A stretch of DNA of 64,000 bases, taken from NCBI GenBank assembly GCA_002413045.1, contig DHWF01000012.1, positions 18,639-82,638 of the forward strand. The letters are read 5' to 3'. Source of the DNA: Chloroflexi bacterium UBA5189 (GTDB lineage Bacteria > Chloroflexota > Limnocylindria > Limnocylindrales > CSP1-4). The translations under genes were made by a program, and so were the position numbers. The notes beneath the pieces are model-generated. The model had not been told where the DNA came from and ran no database searches. It saw only the letters and a list, made by a program, of their open reading frames with translations. This document shows, one piece after another, positions 43,495 to 52,840 of this stretch; position 1 is the stretch's first letter; each line of letters opens with the position of its first letter.

Positions 43495-44487
43495 TCACGT
43501 GCCGGCCCCGGCCCGGACCCCCGCTCGCTCGAGAAGCTGTTCGACCGCCGCCTCCGGCGAGACCGGGTTGACCGGCAGGCCGGTGCCCAGCTCCAGGCCG
43601 GCGATGTCGCGCAGCCTGGGGTGCAGCTCCCAGTGCCAGTGGAACGTAGCGTCGACGCGCTCGCGGACGGGCGCGGTGTGCAGCACGAGGTTGTACGGCG
43701 GGCCGTCGAGGCTGACGGCGAGGCCGCTGAGCACCTCGCGCAGCGCCGTGGCCGTGGCGTGGACCGCGGCATCGTCGGCTCGGCCGAAGTCGGCCTGGTG
43801 CGTACGCGGGACGACCCACACCTCGAACGGCGAGCGCGAGCCCCACGGCGCGAAGGCCACGGTCGTGGCGTCCTCCCAGACGAGCCGCTCCCGTGTGCGT
43901 GCCTCGTCGCGGACGAGCCGGCACCACGGGCACTCGCCCTCGCGAATGACGAACCGCGCGGCGCCCCCGAGCTCCTCGGCGACGCGATGCGGGATCAGGG
44001 GCAGGTCGTAGACGTCCAGGCACAGGTGGTTCGTTCGGGCGCCCGCCTGGGCCCCCCAGTTCTGGACGACCTGCACGTAGTCCGTCTGGGCGGCAGTGGT
44101 CGCGTCAGCGACGGCGTCGCGGGCGATCCGAAGCATCTCCTCGGCCACGGTTCCGACCTGGGCGAGCGCGCGATGCTCGCGTGGCGGCGCCGCGATCGTC
44201 CGCCAGCTGCCCGCGGCCCGGGCATCTGCCACGGTCACCTGGGCGATGCCGCGGTCCAGCTCGTCCCGCTCCTGCTCCGTGCCGACGACGTGGAACGCGT
44301 AGTCCTTGAGGACCCGCAGACGGACCCCGTCGCCCTCCGGCAGGCGGCAGTTCTGGCAGTCGCCGCCGTCGTCGATGGTGGCGGCGGGGCGGGCGAACCG
44401 GCTCCGATCGAAATCGCGATCCACGATCGTGGCGACCCACCAGCCCGTAATCGGATCCTTCCGCAGCTCGAACAGGCCCGCGCTCAT
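43495..44487 (-). CDS. galT: Galactose-1-phosphate uridylyltransferase
   Basis: The 330-residue protein is a HIT-superfamily nucleotidyltransferase. The catalytic His motif is TFHWHWELHPRL, and the first half has KDPITGWWVATIVDRDFDR plus the zinc-type Cys pair in GDCQNCRLPEG and ECPWCRLV. GalT exchanges UMP between UDP-glucose and galactose 1-phosphate in the Leloir pathway. The family also holds ADP-sulfurylase/phosphorylase-type enzymes, so the exact substrate is not certain. The ATG overlaps the lipB stop by 4 bases. Confidence 0.88.
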   Translation of the reverse strand: MSAGLFELRKDPITGWWVATIVDRDFDRSRFARPAATIDDGGDCQNCRLPEGDGVRLRVLKDYAFHVVGTEQERDELDRGIAQVTVADARAAGSWRTIAAPPREHRALAQVGTVAEEMLRIARDAVADATTAAQTDYVQVVQNWGAQAGARTNHLCLDVYDLPLIPHRVAEELGGAARFVIREGECPWCRLVRDEARTRERLVWEDATTVAFAPWGSRSPFEVWVVPRTHQADFGRADDAAVHATATALREVLSGLAVSLDGPPYNLVLHTAPVRERVDATFHWHWELHPRLRDIAGLELGTGLPVNPVSPEAAVEQLLERAGVRAGAGT

Positions 44488-45203
44488 GCCGGGACCAGGT
44501 CCCGCTCCGTGGCCCAATCCAGCGGCGCGCCGATCGCCGCCGCGAATGCCTCCGCGAAGATCGCTCCGGCACGCTCCACGGCGGCGGTCGTGGGCGGCTC
44601 GGCGGTGCGGCCGAGCTCCTCCGCGATCGACGTCGAGACGAGCCCGGGCATCCCGCACGGGTCGATCAGGTCGAAGTCGCGCAGGTCCGGGTCGATGTTG
44701 AGGGCGATCCCGTGGTAGCTGACGCCGCGCTCGATCCGGAGCCCGAGCGCACCGATCTTGCGATGCGGGCGCCCGTCGTCACCCTCGACCCAGCAGCCCG
44801 GGTGGCCGTCACGCCGGAACGTTGCGACGCCGAGGCGAGCCGCGGTCTCGATCATGGCCGCCTCGAGCGCGGCGACGAGCGGCCGGACGAGCAGGCCGCG
44901 ATCGGCGAGGCCGATGATCGGGTACGCGACCAATTGGCCCGGGCCGTGATAGGTCACCTCGCCGCCGCGCTCGACGCGGATGACCTCGATCCCGCGACGG
45001 GTCAGCTGCCGCGGCGTCGCAAGGACGTGTTCAACGGCGGCCTGGCGCCCAAGGGTCAGGACCGGGTCGTGTTCCAGTACGAGCAGGCGATCGCCGATCT
45101 CGCCCGCGGCGCGCTGCGTGACGAGCTCCTTCTGGAGCGCCCACGCCTCCCGGTACCCGATCCGCCCGAGCCAGCGCGCGCCGATCGGAGCAGCCCGTTC
45201 CAT
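44484..45203 (-). CDS. lipB: Lipoyl(octanoyl) transferase
   Basis: The 239-residue LipB moves octanoyl groups from acyl carrier protein to lipoyl-dependent proteins. The motif RGGEVTYHGPGQLVAYP is near residue 80-95. The catalytic pair is Lys149 in RKIGALGLRIERG and Cys183 in IDPCGMPGLVSTS. The length is normal. ATG 45203 starts it; it ends with a 4-base overlap with galT, which seems positional only. Confidence 0.95.
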   Translation of the reverse strand: MERAAPIGARWLGRIGYREAWALQKELVTQRAAGEIGDRLLVLEHDPVLTLGRQAAVEHVLATPRQLTRRGIEVIRVERGGEVTYHGPGQLVAYPIIGLADRGLLVRPLVAALEAAMIETAARLGVATFRRDGHPGCWVEGDDGRPHRKIGALGLRIERGVSYHGIALNIDPDLRDFDLIDPCGMPGLVSTSIAEELGRTAEPPTTAAVERAGAIFAEAFAAAIGAPLDWATERDLVPA

Positions 45204-45242
45204 GCGCGGGACGATAGCAGGGGCCCCTTCGCGGGCCGTTTG

Positions 45243-46127
45243 CTACGCCAGTGCCTCGGCCATCGCGCGGAGGTGGGGCGGCGTGCTGCCGCAGCAGGCG
45301 CCGATGACGTTGGCGCCGGCGTCGCGGAAGTGCCGGGCGAACTCGGCCATCGTCTCGGGGGTGGTCTCGTACTCGACGGCCATGCCGACGAGCTGGGGCA
45401 TCCCGACGTTGCCCTTCGCGACGAGCACCGCGTCCGGGAACGCGGCGCGCATCTTCTCGATGACCGGCACGAGCTCCTCGGGCCCGTTGCCGCAGTTGCC
45501 GCCGATGGCGATGGCGCCGGCCTCCAGGAGCGCCGCGGCGGCCCGCTCCGGCGTGACGCCCATCATCGTCCGGCCGCGCGTGTCGAAGCTCATCGTCGCG
45601 ATGACCGGCAGCCCGGGCGCGGCCTCCTTCGCGCCCAGGATCGCCGCGACCGCCTCGTCGACGTCGCTCATCGTCTCGACCCACATGACGTCGGCGCCGC
45701 CGGCCGCGAGCGCGCGGGCCTGCTCCGCGAACACCTCGCGCGCGAGCGCCGGGGTGAGCGTGCCGCCGATCGCCTCCATGAGCTGGCCGGTCGGCCCGAG
45801 GTCGCCGGCGACGACCACCGGGTGGTCCGCGGCATGGGCCTCGACGCTGGCGAGGACGGCCGCGGTCCGGTTGAGCTGGTCGACGCGGTCCTGGCGCCCG
45901 TGCAACTCGAGGCGGAGCCGGTTGCCGCCGAACGTGTTGGTCAGCAGGACTTGCGCACCGGCCTCGAGATAGCCGCGCTGGACGCGCCGGATGATCTCGG
46001 GGTGCTCCAGGTTCCAGAGCTCTGGCGGATCCCCGAACTCGAGGCCGTTGGCCATGAGCATCGTGCCCATCGCGCCGTCGGCGACGATCGGGCGGCCGGA
46101 TCGAACGAGCTCCTCCCAGCTGGCCAT
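45243..46127 (-). CDS. Homocysteine S-methyltransferase-like (betaine-homocysteine type) protein
   Basis: The 294-residue TIM-barrel protein has the zinc-binding cysteines of homocysteine methyltransferases: GGNCGNGP and NVIGACCGSTPPHL. The N-terminal GAMGTMLMANGLEFGDPPE and LLTNTFGGNRLRLE are also family-typical. It lacks the cobalamin and folate domains of MetH. It could methylate homocysteine from S-methylmethionine, betaine or another donor. An MttB-family gene lies 24 kb away. The start at ATG 46127 was chosen over ATG 46169, which would overlap the antiporter gene. Confidence 0.87.
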   Translation of the reverse strand: MASWEELVRSGRPIVADGAMGTMLMANGLEFGDPPELWNLEHPEIIRRVQRGYLEAGAQVLLTNTFGGNRLRLELHGRQDRVDQLNRTAAVLASVEAHAADHPVVVAGDLGPTGQLMEAIGGTLTPALAREVFAEQARALAAGGADVMWVETMSDVDEAVAAILGAKEAAPGLPVIATMSFDTRGRTMMGVTPERAAAALLEAGAIAIGGNCGNGPEELVPVIEKMRAAFPDAVLVAKGNVGMPQLVGMAVEYETTPETMAEFARHFRDAGANVIGACCGSTPPHLRAMAEALA

Positions 46128-46144
46128 CGGACGCCGATTGTGCA

Positions 46145-47263
46145 CTAGGTGTGGATCGGGGGCCCCCACCAGACGGCGGCCGCGATGATCGCGTACAGGC
46201 CGAGGAGCATGGCGCCCTCGAACGCGTTCGCCTCGCCGTCGGCCACGATGACGAAGACGAGCAGCGCGCTGACCGCGAGGGTCCCCAGCAGGAGCGGGCT
46301 CAGGATCAACGTCAGCGGCACCGGCGCCACGACGAAGCTGAGCAGCACGATCACGGGCGCCAGGAACAGCACGATCTGGAGCGCCGAATTCAGGATCAGG
46401 CTCATCGCCAGGTCGCCGTGGCCCTTGGCGGCCGAGGTCACTCCGGCGAGATTCTCGACGGCATTGCTGGCCAGCGCGACCACGATCAGGCCCGCGAACG
46501 CCTCGCTCATTCCGATCGTGGCCATCGCGGGCTGGAGCGCCTCGACGAACCAGTCGGCGACGAACGCCGCGGACCCGCCCGAGATCGCGAGCAGCGCGAT
46601 GGTCTGGATGAGCGGCTTCGGGACATCGGGGTGCGCGTCGTCGTCATCCGGGACGTGCGGCTTCGCGGCGGGGCCCTCCGTCGACAGCCGCAGCGAGATC
46701 GGCACGGACACGGCGAACAGGATCAGCAGCACGATCGCCACGACTCCGGATAGCTCCTCGGCGTGGCCGAAGTCCGGCGCACCCGGCTGCGTGGCCAGGA
46801 ACGGCACGGTCAGGGCCGCGACGCCCAGCAGCAGCTCCGTCGCATACAGGCGATTCGCGGCACCCGAGAACGTGAGCTTGCCGTGGCGCAGGCCGCCGAC
46901 CAGCGTCGCCAGCCCGAGCACGAACAGCGCATTCCCGAGGATGGAGCCGACGAGGGCGGCGGCCACGACCTGGAGCAGCCCTGCCTTGAGCGCGAAGATC
47001 GCCAGGAACAGCTCTGGCAGGTTGCCGAGCACGGACTGGACGACGCCGGTCGCGGCGGGCGATAGGCGCTGCGATAACCGCTCCACCGCCTCGCCGACGG
47101 CGACGGCGCCCGCGGCGAGGGCCACCACCGCGACCACGAAGCGGACCATCGGCGGCAGCCCGAGCACGTTCGCGATCGCGACGATGGCGAAGGCGGCGGC
47201 GTACCCGCCGTAGATCAGGGCGGTCCGGCGGTCGATGCGGGTGTGCATGTCAGGCGCCATCAT
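46145..47263 (-). CDS. Cation/H+ antiporter of the CaCA (CAX, calcium/proton exchanger) family
   Basis: The 372-residue protein has about eleven helices and the two alpha-repeats: SVLGNLPELFLAIFALKAG in the first half and VVALASNAVENLAGVTSAAK in the second. The G-N-x-x-E and S-N-x-x-E motifs are those of Ca2+/H+ (CAX) exchangers. An acidic His-containing loop (PDDDDAHPDVP) lies between the halves. It should export calcium. It starts at 47263 with two adjacent ATG codons. It is divergent from an MFS gene with 48 bases between starts. Confidence 0.9.
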   Translation of the reverse strand: MMAPDMHTRIDRRTALIYGGYAAAFAIVAIANVLGLPPMVRFVVAVVALAAGAVAVGEAVERLSQRLSPAATGVVQSVLGNLPELFLAIFALKAGLLQVVAAALVGSILGNALFVLGLATLVGGLRHGKLTFSGAANRLYATELLLGVAALTVPFLATQPGAPDFGHAEELSGVVAIVLLILFAVSVPISLRLSTEGPAAKPHVPDDDDAHPDVPKPLIQTIALLAISGGSAAFVADWFVEALQPAMATIGMSEAFAGLIVVALASNAVENLAGVTSAAKGHGDLAMSLILNSALQIVLFLAPVIVLLSFVVAPVPLTLILSPLLLGTLAVSALLVFVIVADGEANAFEGAMLLGLYAIIAAAVWWGPPIHT

Positions 47264-47311
47264 CGTGGATGGGCCAGCCCCCGTGGTGGCCGCTTGCTAG
47301 CGTTGCGGGCC

Positions 47312-48562
47312 ATGGCTGAGGCGATGTCCGTCCGGGCGCGGAACTGGCGCCTGGTCCAGGCGGATTCGGTGTTCATCGGCGTGGTCAACGCGTCGGGGAC
47401 GTTCCTGCCCGTGTTCCTCCTGCGCCTCGGCGCAAGCCCGGGTGCGATCGGGCTCCTGACCGCGCTCCCGGCCCTGACCGCGTTCGCGCTGGCGATCCCG
47501 TTCGGGCGGTGGCTGCAGCGGCGTCGCAACACCGTGCCCTGGTACAGCCGGCTGCGCCTCATCGCGTGGTCCAGCTACGGGGTCATGGGCATCGCCGCCG
47601 CGATCCTGCCACGCGACGACGCGATTCCGGTGCTCCTGCTCGTGTGGGGCCTGGCCTCCGTCCCATCGACGGCGGCCTTCGTGACCTTCCCGATGGTGAT
47701 GGACGGGGCCGCGGGCCCTGGCGGGCGGTTCGACCTGCTCGGCCGGCGCTGGGCCATCGCCGGCGTCTCGGCGGCGATCGCCGTCGCCCTCGGCGGCCAG
47801 TTCCTGAGCGCGGTCGCGTTCCCCGCGAACTTCGAGATCCTGCTCATGGTCGTCAGCCTCGCGGGGTTCGGCAGCTACCTGCAGTCGAGCCGGCTCGTCA
47901 TTCCGGACCAGGTGCCGGTCGAGCCACCGGTGCGTGGCGACCCGCGCGGTCGTGTTCGGGGCCTGTGGCGGCTCATCGTCTCGAACGGCTCCTTCACCCG
48001 GTTCGAGGCGCGCACGCTCCTGTACACGATCAGCATCGGGCTGGCCCTGCCGATGCTGCCCCTGTTCTACGTCAACGAGGTGCAGGCGCCCGACGCCTGG
48101 ATCGGGGTCATCGGCTCGGCAGCGTCGGCCGGCAGCGTCCTCGGCTACCTGATCGCGCGCCAGCTGGCCCGCCGGCGCGGCGCCGCGCAGATCCTCCTGC
48201 CGTCCCTGCTCCTCGCGGCCCTCGGTCCCGCGATCCTCGCCCTCATCGGTTGGCTGCCTGCCGTCGCGGCCGTCGCGTTCGCGATGGGCGTCGCCGGGGC
48301 CGGCGCCCAGCTCGCCTTGTTCGACCAGCTCATGCGGCGAATCCCGACCGAGCACGGCGTCACGTTCAGCTCGGTGGACCAGACGATCCAGAACCTCGTC
48401 CTCGTGATCGCCCCGAACGTCGGCGGCGTGCTGGTCCTCGCCCTCGGCATCCGGGGCGCGCTGGTGGGCCTTGCCATCGTCGGCTTCCTGGCATTCCTGC
48501 TGTTCCTGCTCGATTCCCGCCGCAGCGCCTCGGCGCGCACGGGACTCCCGGCGCCCGGCTGA
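47312..48562 (+). CDS. MFS transporter
   Basis: The 416-residue protein has about twelve hydrophobic helices and an MFS-like loop after helix 2 (IPFGRWLQRRRNTVPWYSRL), though motif A is weak. The substrate is unknown. ATG 47312 was preferred over the earlier in-frame start at 47243, which overlaps the divergent antiporter. It ends before a small gap and the PAP2 operon. Confidence 0.82.
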   Translation: MAEAMSVRARNWRLVQADSVFIGVVNASGTFLPVFLLRLGASPGAIGLLTALPALTAFALAIPFGRWLQRRRNTVPWYSRLRLIAWSSYGVMGIAAAILPRDDAIPVLLLVWGLASVPSTAAFVTFPMVMDGAAGPGGRFDLLGRRWAIAGVSAAIAVALGGQFLSAVAFPANFEILLMVVSLAGFGSYLQSSRLVIPDQVPVEPPVRGDPRGRVRGLWRLIVSNGSFTRFEARTLLYTISIGLALPMLPLFYVNEVQAPDAWIGVIGSAASAGSVLGYLIARQLARRRGAAQILLPSLLLAALGPAILALIGWLPAVAAVAFAMGVAGAGAQLALFDQLMRRIPTEHGVTFSSVDQTIQNLVLVIAPNVGGVLVLALGIRGALVGLAIVGFLAFLLFLLDSRRSASARTGLPAPG

Positions 48563-48652
48563 GGTCGGCGCGTCCGGTTGGCGAGCCGGGATGTCGTTCC
48601 GTTGTGACTCGGACGGCAGCGGCCTCGATGCCGCTGTCGGCTCGTTCGGCGG

Positions 48653-49378
48653 ATGCTCCACCGAATGACGCCGGCGGATCGGCGCGTCCGGCAGCAGGAG
48701 GGCAAGGCCCTGGACAGCTCGCAGCGATCTGATCGGAATGCGCAGGCGTGGCTCGCGCTCGGGCTGGTAGGCATCGCCGGGCTCGTGATCATGACCATCC
48801 TGGTCGGGAGCCACGTGGTCATCCCGTTCGACAAGCCCTTCCTCGATCTCGCCAGCTCGTGGTCGTCGCTGGACCCGGTCTGGAACCTCTTCTCGACGCT
48901 CGGCAACCTGCCCATGATCCCGATCGGCCTCGGCTTCGTCGTATGGCTATGGTGGAAGGGGCGGCATCGTGAAGCGATCGTCGTCTTCCTCCTCCTCGCC
49001 GCCGCGACCGCGACGACGGAAGGGCTGAAGGTGCTCCTCGCGCGGCCCCGGCCGGTCGTCGGCAGCGGCGCCAACATCATCCCGGGCACAGAGTTCAGCT
49101 TCCCATCCGGGCACTCGCTCGAGGACGTGATGATCCTCGGGATCATCGGGTTGAAGCTCTGGCGACGACTCAGCTCGCAGGTGATCCGCTGGCTGTACAT
49201 CGTCCTCGCCGCCGCATTCGTCGTCGTCGTCGAAATCTCGCGCGTGGCACTCTCGACGCATTATCCGAGCGACATGCTGGCGGGCATCTTCGGCGGGTTG
49301 GCGGCACTGGGGCTGTACGCCTGGTTCTCGAGGCGCGGCGGCTGGGCGGACCGCCCGCCGGAATCGGAGCCGCGGTGA
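48653..49378 (+). CDS. PAP2-family lipid phosphatase (first of pair)
   Basis: The 241-residue membrane protein has the three PAP2 phosphatase motifs: KVLLARPRP, FSFPSGHSLED and SRVALSTHYPSDMLAG, with the catalytic His residues in the last two. PAP2 enzymes dephosphorylate phosphatidate, lipid pyrophosphates or undecaprenyl pyrophosphate. Six membrane helices are predicted. An alternative ATG lies at 48665. The stop overlaps the next gene by 4 bases (GTGA). Confidence 0.88.
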   Translation: MLHRMTPADRRVRQQEGKALDSSQRSDRNAQAWLALGLVGIAGLVIMTILVGSHVVIPFDKPFLDLASSWSSLDPVWNLFSTLGNLPMIPIGLGFVVWLWWKGRHREAIVVFLLLAAATATTEGLKVLLARPRPVVGSGANIIPGTEFSFPSGHSLEDVMILGIIGLKLWRRLSSQVIRWLYIVLAAAFVVVVEISRVALSTHYPSDMLAGIFGGLAALGLYAWFSRRGGWADRPPESEPR

Positions 49379-50184
49379 CGACTGACGAGGTCAAGCCGGC
49401 GACGCCCCCCGCCGCTGTCGCGGGCTCGCGAGTCGATGCAGGGCCGAAGACGCAAGCCGGGCCGCTCGGGCGCGTCGACCCGAAGCAGCCAAAAGCCAAG
49501 CAGCCGACACCGCGGCCACCGCTGGGCCTCGCGACCGGTGCACTCCTGGTCGGCGTGGCCGGGCTTGTCGCCAGCCTGCTGGTGCTCGGCTTCATCGCAT
49601 CCGGCATCCGCGACCAGGAGGCGTTCGCCCTCGACGTGTGGGCGACCCCGTTCCTGCACAACATCCAGTCGCCGGCGTTCAACGCCCTGATGAACGGGCT
49701 GACCACGATGGGCTCGACGCTGATCGTCCTGCCCGTCCTGCTCGTCGTGGGCGGCGGCCTGCTCGTCGTCCGACGCTACGGCGCGTTTGTGTTCCTGGCC
49801 GTGTCGCTGGGCGGAGCGATGTTGATCGACGCGATCATGAAGCTCATCTTCGAGCGGCCGCGGCCGCAGCTCAGCTATGCGAACGTGCTGCCCGACTACA
49901 GCTTCCCAAGCGGCCACGCGATGAACGGCGTGGCCTTCTACGTCGCGATCGCGCTGATCCTGTGGTCCGTGTTCGGGCGACGTGTCGGGGTGATCGCCGT
50001 GATCACTGCCTCGGTCCTCGCGTTCGGCATCGGGGTGAGTCGTATCTACCTCGGCTATCACTACCTGACCGACGTCGTCGGTGGCTGGCTCGCCGGGATC
50101 ACCTGGCTGCTCATCGTCGGCGCGGTGTTCCGCATCAGCCCGAACGCCTGGCACTGGGGCCGCATTCGCGCGCCGAGCGCATGA
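49375..50184 (+). CDS. PAP2-family lipid phosphatase (second of pair)
   Basis: The 269-residue protein has a Pro/Lys-rich N-terminal tail of about 50 residues and then the PAP2 fold: KLIFERPRPQ, SFPSGHAMNGVAFY and SRIYLGYHYLTDVVGGW. The start is GTG 49375, overlapping the previous stop by 4 bases (GTGA), and its own stop overlaps the kinase start by 4 bases (ATGA). Two PAP2 enzymes followed by a lipid kinase suggest joint control of phosphatidate and undecaprenyl lipid pools. Confidence 0.9.
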   Translation: MTTDEVKPATPPAAVAGSRVDAGPKTQAGPLGRVDPKQPKAKQPTPRPPLGLATGALLVGVAGLVASLLVLGFIASGIRDQEAFALDVWATPFLHNIQSPAFNALMNGLTTMGSTLIVLPVLLVVGGGLLVVRRYGAFVFLAVSLGGAMLIDAIMKLIFERPRPQLSYANVLPDYSFPSGHAMNGVAFYVAIALILWSVFGRRVGVIAVITASVLAFGIGVSRIYLGYHYLTDVVGGWLAGITWLLIVGAVFRISPNAWHWGRIRAPSA

Positions 50185-51107
50185 CGACGGCGCTCGTCAT
50201 CGGCCGCCGCCGGCCCGGGCGACCCATCCCGCATGCCGTTCGCGAGACGCAGCAGCTTCTCGAGGCGGCCGGCTGGACCGTCGACAGCGTCGTCGTCAAG
50301 CGCAAGAAGGACCTTCGGCGTCGTGTTGGCGCAGCGGTCGACAACAAGGTGGACGTCGTCGTGGCGGTCGGCGGCGATGGCGCAGTCCTGCAGGCGGTGC
50401 AGCCGTTGGTCGGCACGCCCGTCGCGCTCGGCATCGTGCCGATGGGGACGGGCAACCTGCTCGCGACCAACCTTGGCATCCCGCGGCCCCTGGCCGACGC
50501 CGTCCAGATCATCGCGACCGGGAGCCCTCGACAGATCGACGTTGGCAAGCTATCGATCGGCAAGAAGGAGCGCTTCTTCTCGGTCGCCTGCGGCATCGGC
50601 TTCGACGCTACGGTCATGGACGCGACGCCGATGCGCGAGAAGCAACGCTGGGGCAAGCTCGCCTATGCGATACGCGCGGTCCGCGAGAGTCGCCATCTCA
50701 AGGACATGCCGCATCGGATCGTGCTCGATGGCAAGGGCACCAGGATGGACGCCGCCCAGATCCTGATCGCCAACTTCGGCGAGACCGGGCTGGGCGTGGA
50801 GCCGAGCCTGCCGATCGCGCCGGACGACGGCTACCTCGACGTGATCGCTCTTCGCGCGCCGAGTCGATCGACGGGCCTCCTGGCGGTCTGGGAGGCGCTC
50901 CGCATGCCTCGCACCGGCAAGAATGCGAGTGGCCGCGTGCTCCGGGCGCGGGCACGCACGATCGAGATCGAGGCCCGGTCGAAGCGCCTGGTCGAGATCG
51001 ATGGGAGCGTTATCGGGAAGACCCCGGTCGCCGTGTCCATCCAGCCGGCCGCGCTGCGGGTCATCGTCCCGGCGACTACGGCGTCACCCGAGCATCCGTC
51101 AGGCTGA
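50181..51107 (+). CDS. Diacylglycerol/lipid kinase (YegS/DgkB type)
   Basis: The 308-residue protein is of the diacylglycerol kinase catalytic family: VVVAVGGDGAVLQAVQPLVG is the nucleotide motif, and LGIVPMGTGNLLATNLGIPR is the family signature. The C-terminal beta domain has GLGVEPSLPIAPDDGYLD. It phosphorylates lipids such as diacylglycerol. The ATG overlaps the PAP2 stop by 4 bases. Its last 32 bases overlap the convergent PhoD-like gene. Confidence 0.92.
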   Translation: MTTALVIGRRRPGRPIPHAVRETQQLLEAAGWTVDSVVVKRKKDLRRRVGAAVDNKVDVVVAVGGDGAVLQAVQPLVGTPVALGIVPMGTGNLLATNLGIPRPLADAVQIIATGSPRQIDVGKLSIGKKERFFSVACGIGFDATVMDATPMREKQRWGKLAYAIRAVRESRHLKDMPHRIVLDGKGTRMDAAQILIANFGETGLGVEPSLPIAPDDGYLDVIALRAPSRSTGLLAVWEALRMPRTGKNASGRVLRARARTIEIEARSKRLVEIDGSVIGKTPVAVSIQPAALRVIVPATTASPEHPSG

Positions 51108-52743
51108 CCTCGCCGACAACCCGGAGCCCGGACTTCGCCGCCGGTCGCTCCTTGTCGGGCGCGGCGCTCCCTTCGAACGCGACGTGCGCGGAGCCGCCGT
51201 CGAACGTCACCAGCGACAGCATGTTGCCGAACAACGGGCCGATCGGGTGGTGCCAGTAGATCGGCAGGGGCGGCACCCGCGTCAGCCTGCCGAGCAGTCG
51301 CACGAAGCGCGCGACCTTCTTGCTCCAGCCGACGTAGAACACCCCGCGCATCTCGAGCGGAATGGTGTTCTCGAGCGGCGAGCAGGTGATCTGGTAAACA
51401 CGCGAGGCGAGCGGATTCGGGTAATTGGCCTCCGCGACGTAGCTGTGATGGACGTCCCCGGACAATACGCAGATCGTCGCGGGGGCGCGCCCGCCGTGCT
51501 CGCCCCGGCCGACACGCTCGAACAAGGCGGCGAGCCGATCGAACGACGCCCGGAACGCGGCCCAGTGCTCGAGGTCCACCGCACGCCGCACCCACTCCGC
51601 AGCGCGACCGAGAAGCCGGCCGCGCGAGCCGGCACACAGCGCCTCGTTCCACGATTCGATGTCATGCAGGGCGCGTGGCAGGAGCCATGGCATCGAGGTG
51701 ACCACGACCAGGTGCTCGATCGGCCCGTCGGTGGCCTGCCGCTCGATCCACTCGAATTCGCTGTCCGCGATCATCGACCGATGGCCGTCGGCGAGGATCC
51801 GGCCGCAGCGGGAGTCGATCACCAGCAGGCGAATCGGGCCAAAGTCGCGGCGGTACGACCACATCGTGCCCTTGGCGCCGTCGGCCTCCCGGTCCGCGTG
51901 CCGCGCGAACGCGCGCAGGAGCTCCTCGCCATCGGGTGCCGCTTGGACTGCCTGGAACGTCTGGTCGGCCTCGAGGCCCGCCGGCGACAGGTTCCCGAGG
52001 TGCTGGTAGATCCAGTACGACATCAGGGCGCCCGTGATTCGCGCGTCCCACCACGGCTCCCGCTGCATGTCCTGGCGCCACGCCAGCGACGTGTTCCAGT
52101 CGTCGCGGACGTCGTGGTCGTCGAAGATCATCGATGTCGGGAGCGTCGACAGCAGCCAGCGGATCTTTGGAACGCCCCATGATTCGAGGTACAGGCGGGT
52201 GTACTCCTCGAAGTCGGCGACCTCGGCCTTCGGTGGCCGGCGGATGTCGCGGCGCGACGAGATGAATGTGCGCATCGCCGGGCTCGTGTCATCCGCATAG
52301 ACCTGGTCGCCGGCGAAGACCAGCAGGTTGGGCCAGGCCTGGTGATCCTGGGTCAGCATTCGCGTCGCGAACGCGTCGAGGACGTCGACACGTTCCCCGG
52401 AGTCCTCTCCCCCGCGCGGCGCCTCGCGGCAGGACCCGAACAGCAGTCGGATCGGCCGGCTCGGGTCGAGCGTCCGGATCCGGCTCGGCGGGAACGGGGT
52501 CCCGGCCTGCGGCCAGACCGGCGTCCCGTCGATGCGGACCTCGTACGGCGTGGACGATGCCGTTGGCAGCCCGGTGATCACGACCACGGCGTAGTGGTGG
52601 CCCGCGACCGAGAACGTCGGCGCTTGGCCGGCGACGTCACCGGCCCGGATCTCGACGTCGCACGCGGCCGTCGTCTCGACCCAGATCGTTGCGTCGTGCT
52701 CGCCGACATGCCGAAGCACCGGCCCAAGGAGGAGTGCGACCAT
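51076..52743 (-). CDS. PhoD-like alkaline phosphatase/phosphodiesterase
   Basis: The 555-residue protein has the PhoD metallophosphatase motifs: RLLFGSCREAPRGGE, LVFAGDQVYADDTSPAM, SMIFDDHDVRDDWN and VLSGDVHHSYVAEAN. The N-terminal part is a beta-sandwich. No signal peptide or Tat motif is visible, so it is probably intracellular, unlike many PhoD proteins. The start is ATG 52743; a longer in-frame ORF upstream overlaps the isomerase-like gene. Substrate unknown. Confidence 0.88.
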   Translation of the reverse strand: MVALLLGPVLRHVGEHDATIWVETTAACDVEIRAGDVAGQAPTFSVAGHHYAVVVITGLPTASSTPYEVRIDGTPVWPQAGTPFPPSRIRTLDPSRPIRLLFGSCREAPRGGEDSGERVDVLDAFATRMLTQDHQAWPNLLVFAGDQVYADDTSPAMRTFISSRRDIRRPPKAEVADFEEYTRLYLESWGVPKIRWLLSTLPTSMIFDDHDVRDDWNTSLAWRQDMQREPWWDARITGALMSYWIYQHLGNLSPAGLEADQTFQAVQAAPDGEELLRAFARHADREADGAKGTMWSYRRDFGPIRLLVIDSRCGRILADGHRSMIADSEFEWIERQATDGPIEHLVVVTSMPWLLPRALHDIESWNEALCAGSRGRLLGRAAEWVRRAVDLEHWAAFRASFDRLAALFERVGRGEHGGRAPATICVLSGDVHHSYVAEANYPNPLASRVYQITCSPLENTIPLEMRGVFYVGWSKKVARFVRLLGRLTRVPPLPIYWHHPIGPLFGNMLSLVTFDGGSAHVAFEGSAAPDKERPAAKSGLRVVGEVSLTDARVTP

Positions 52744-52840
52744 GTCTGAGGTGTAGCAGGAAGGCGCTGCGCCGCCCGCTTCAGGCCGCAGCCTGACGCT
52801 ACGAGTGCATCGCGAGGCTCGGCGGATCACAAGGAGCGAC

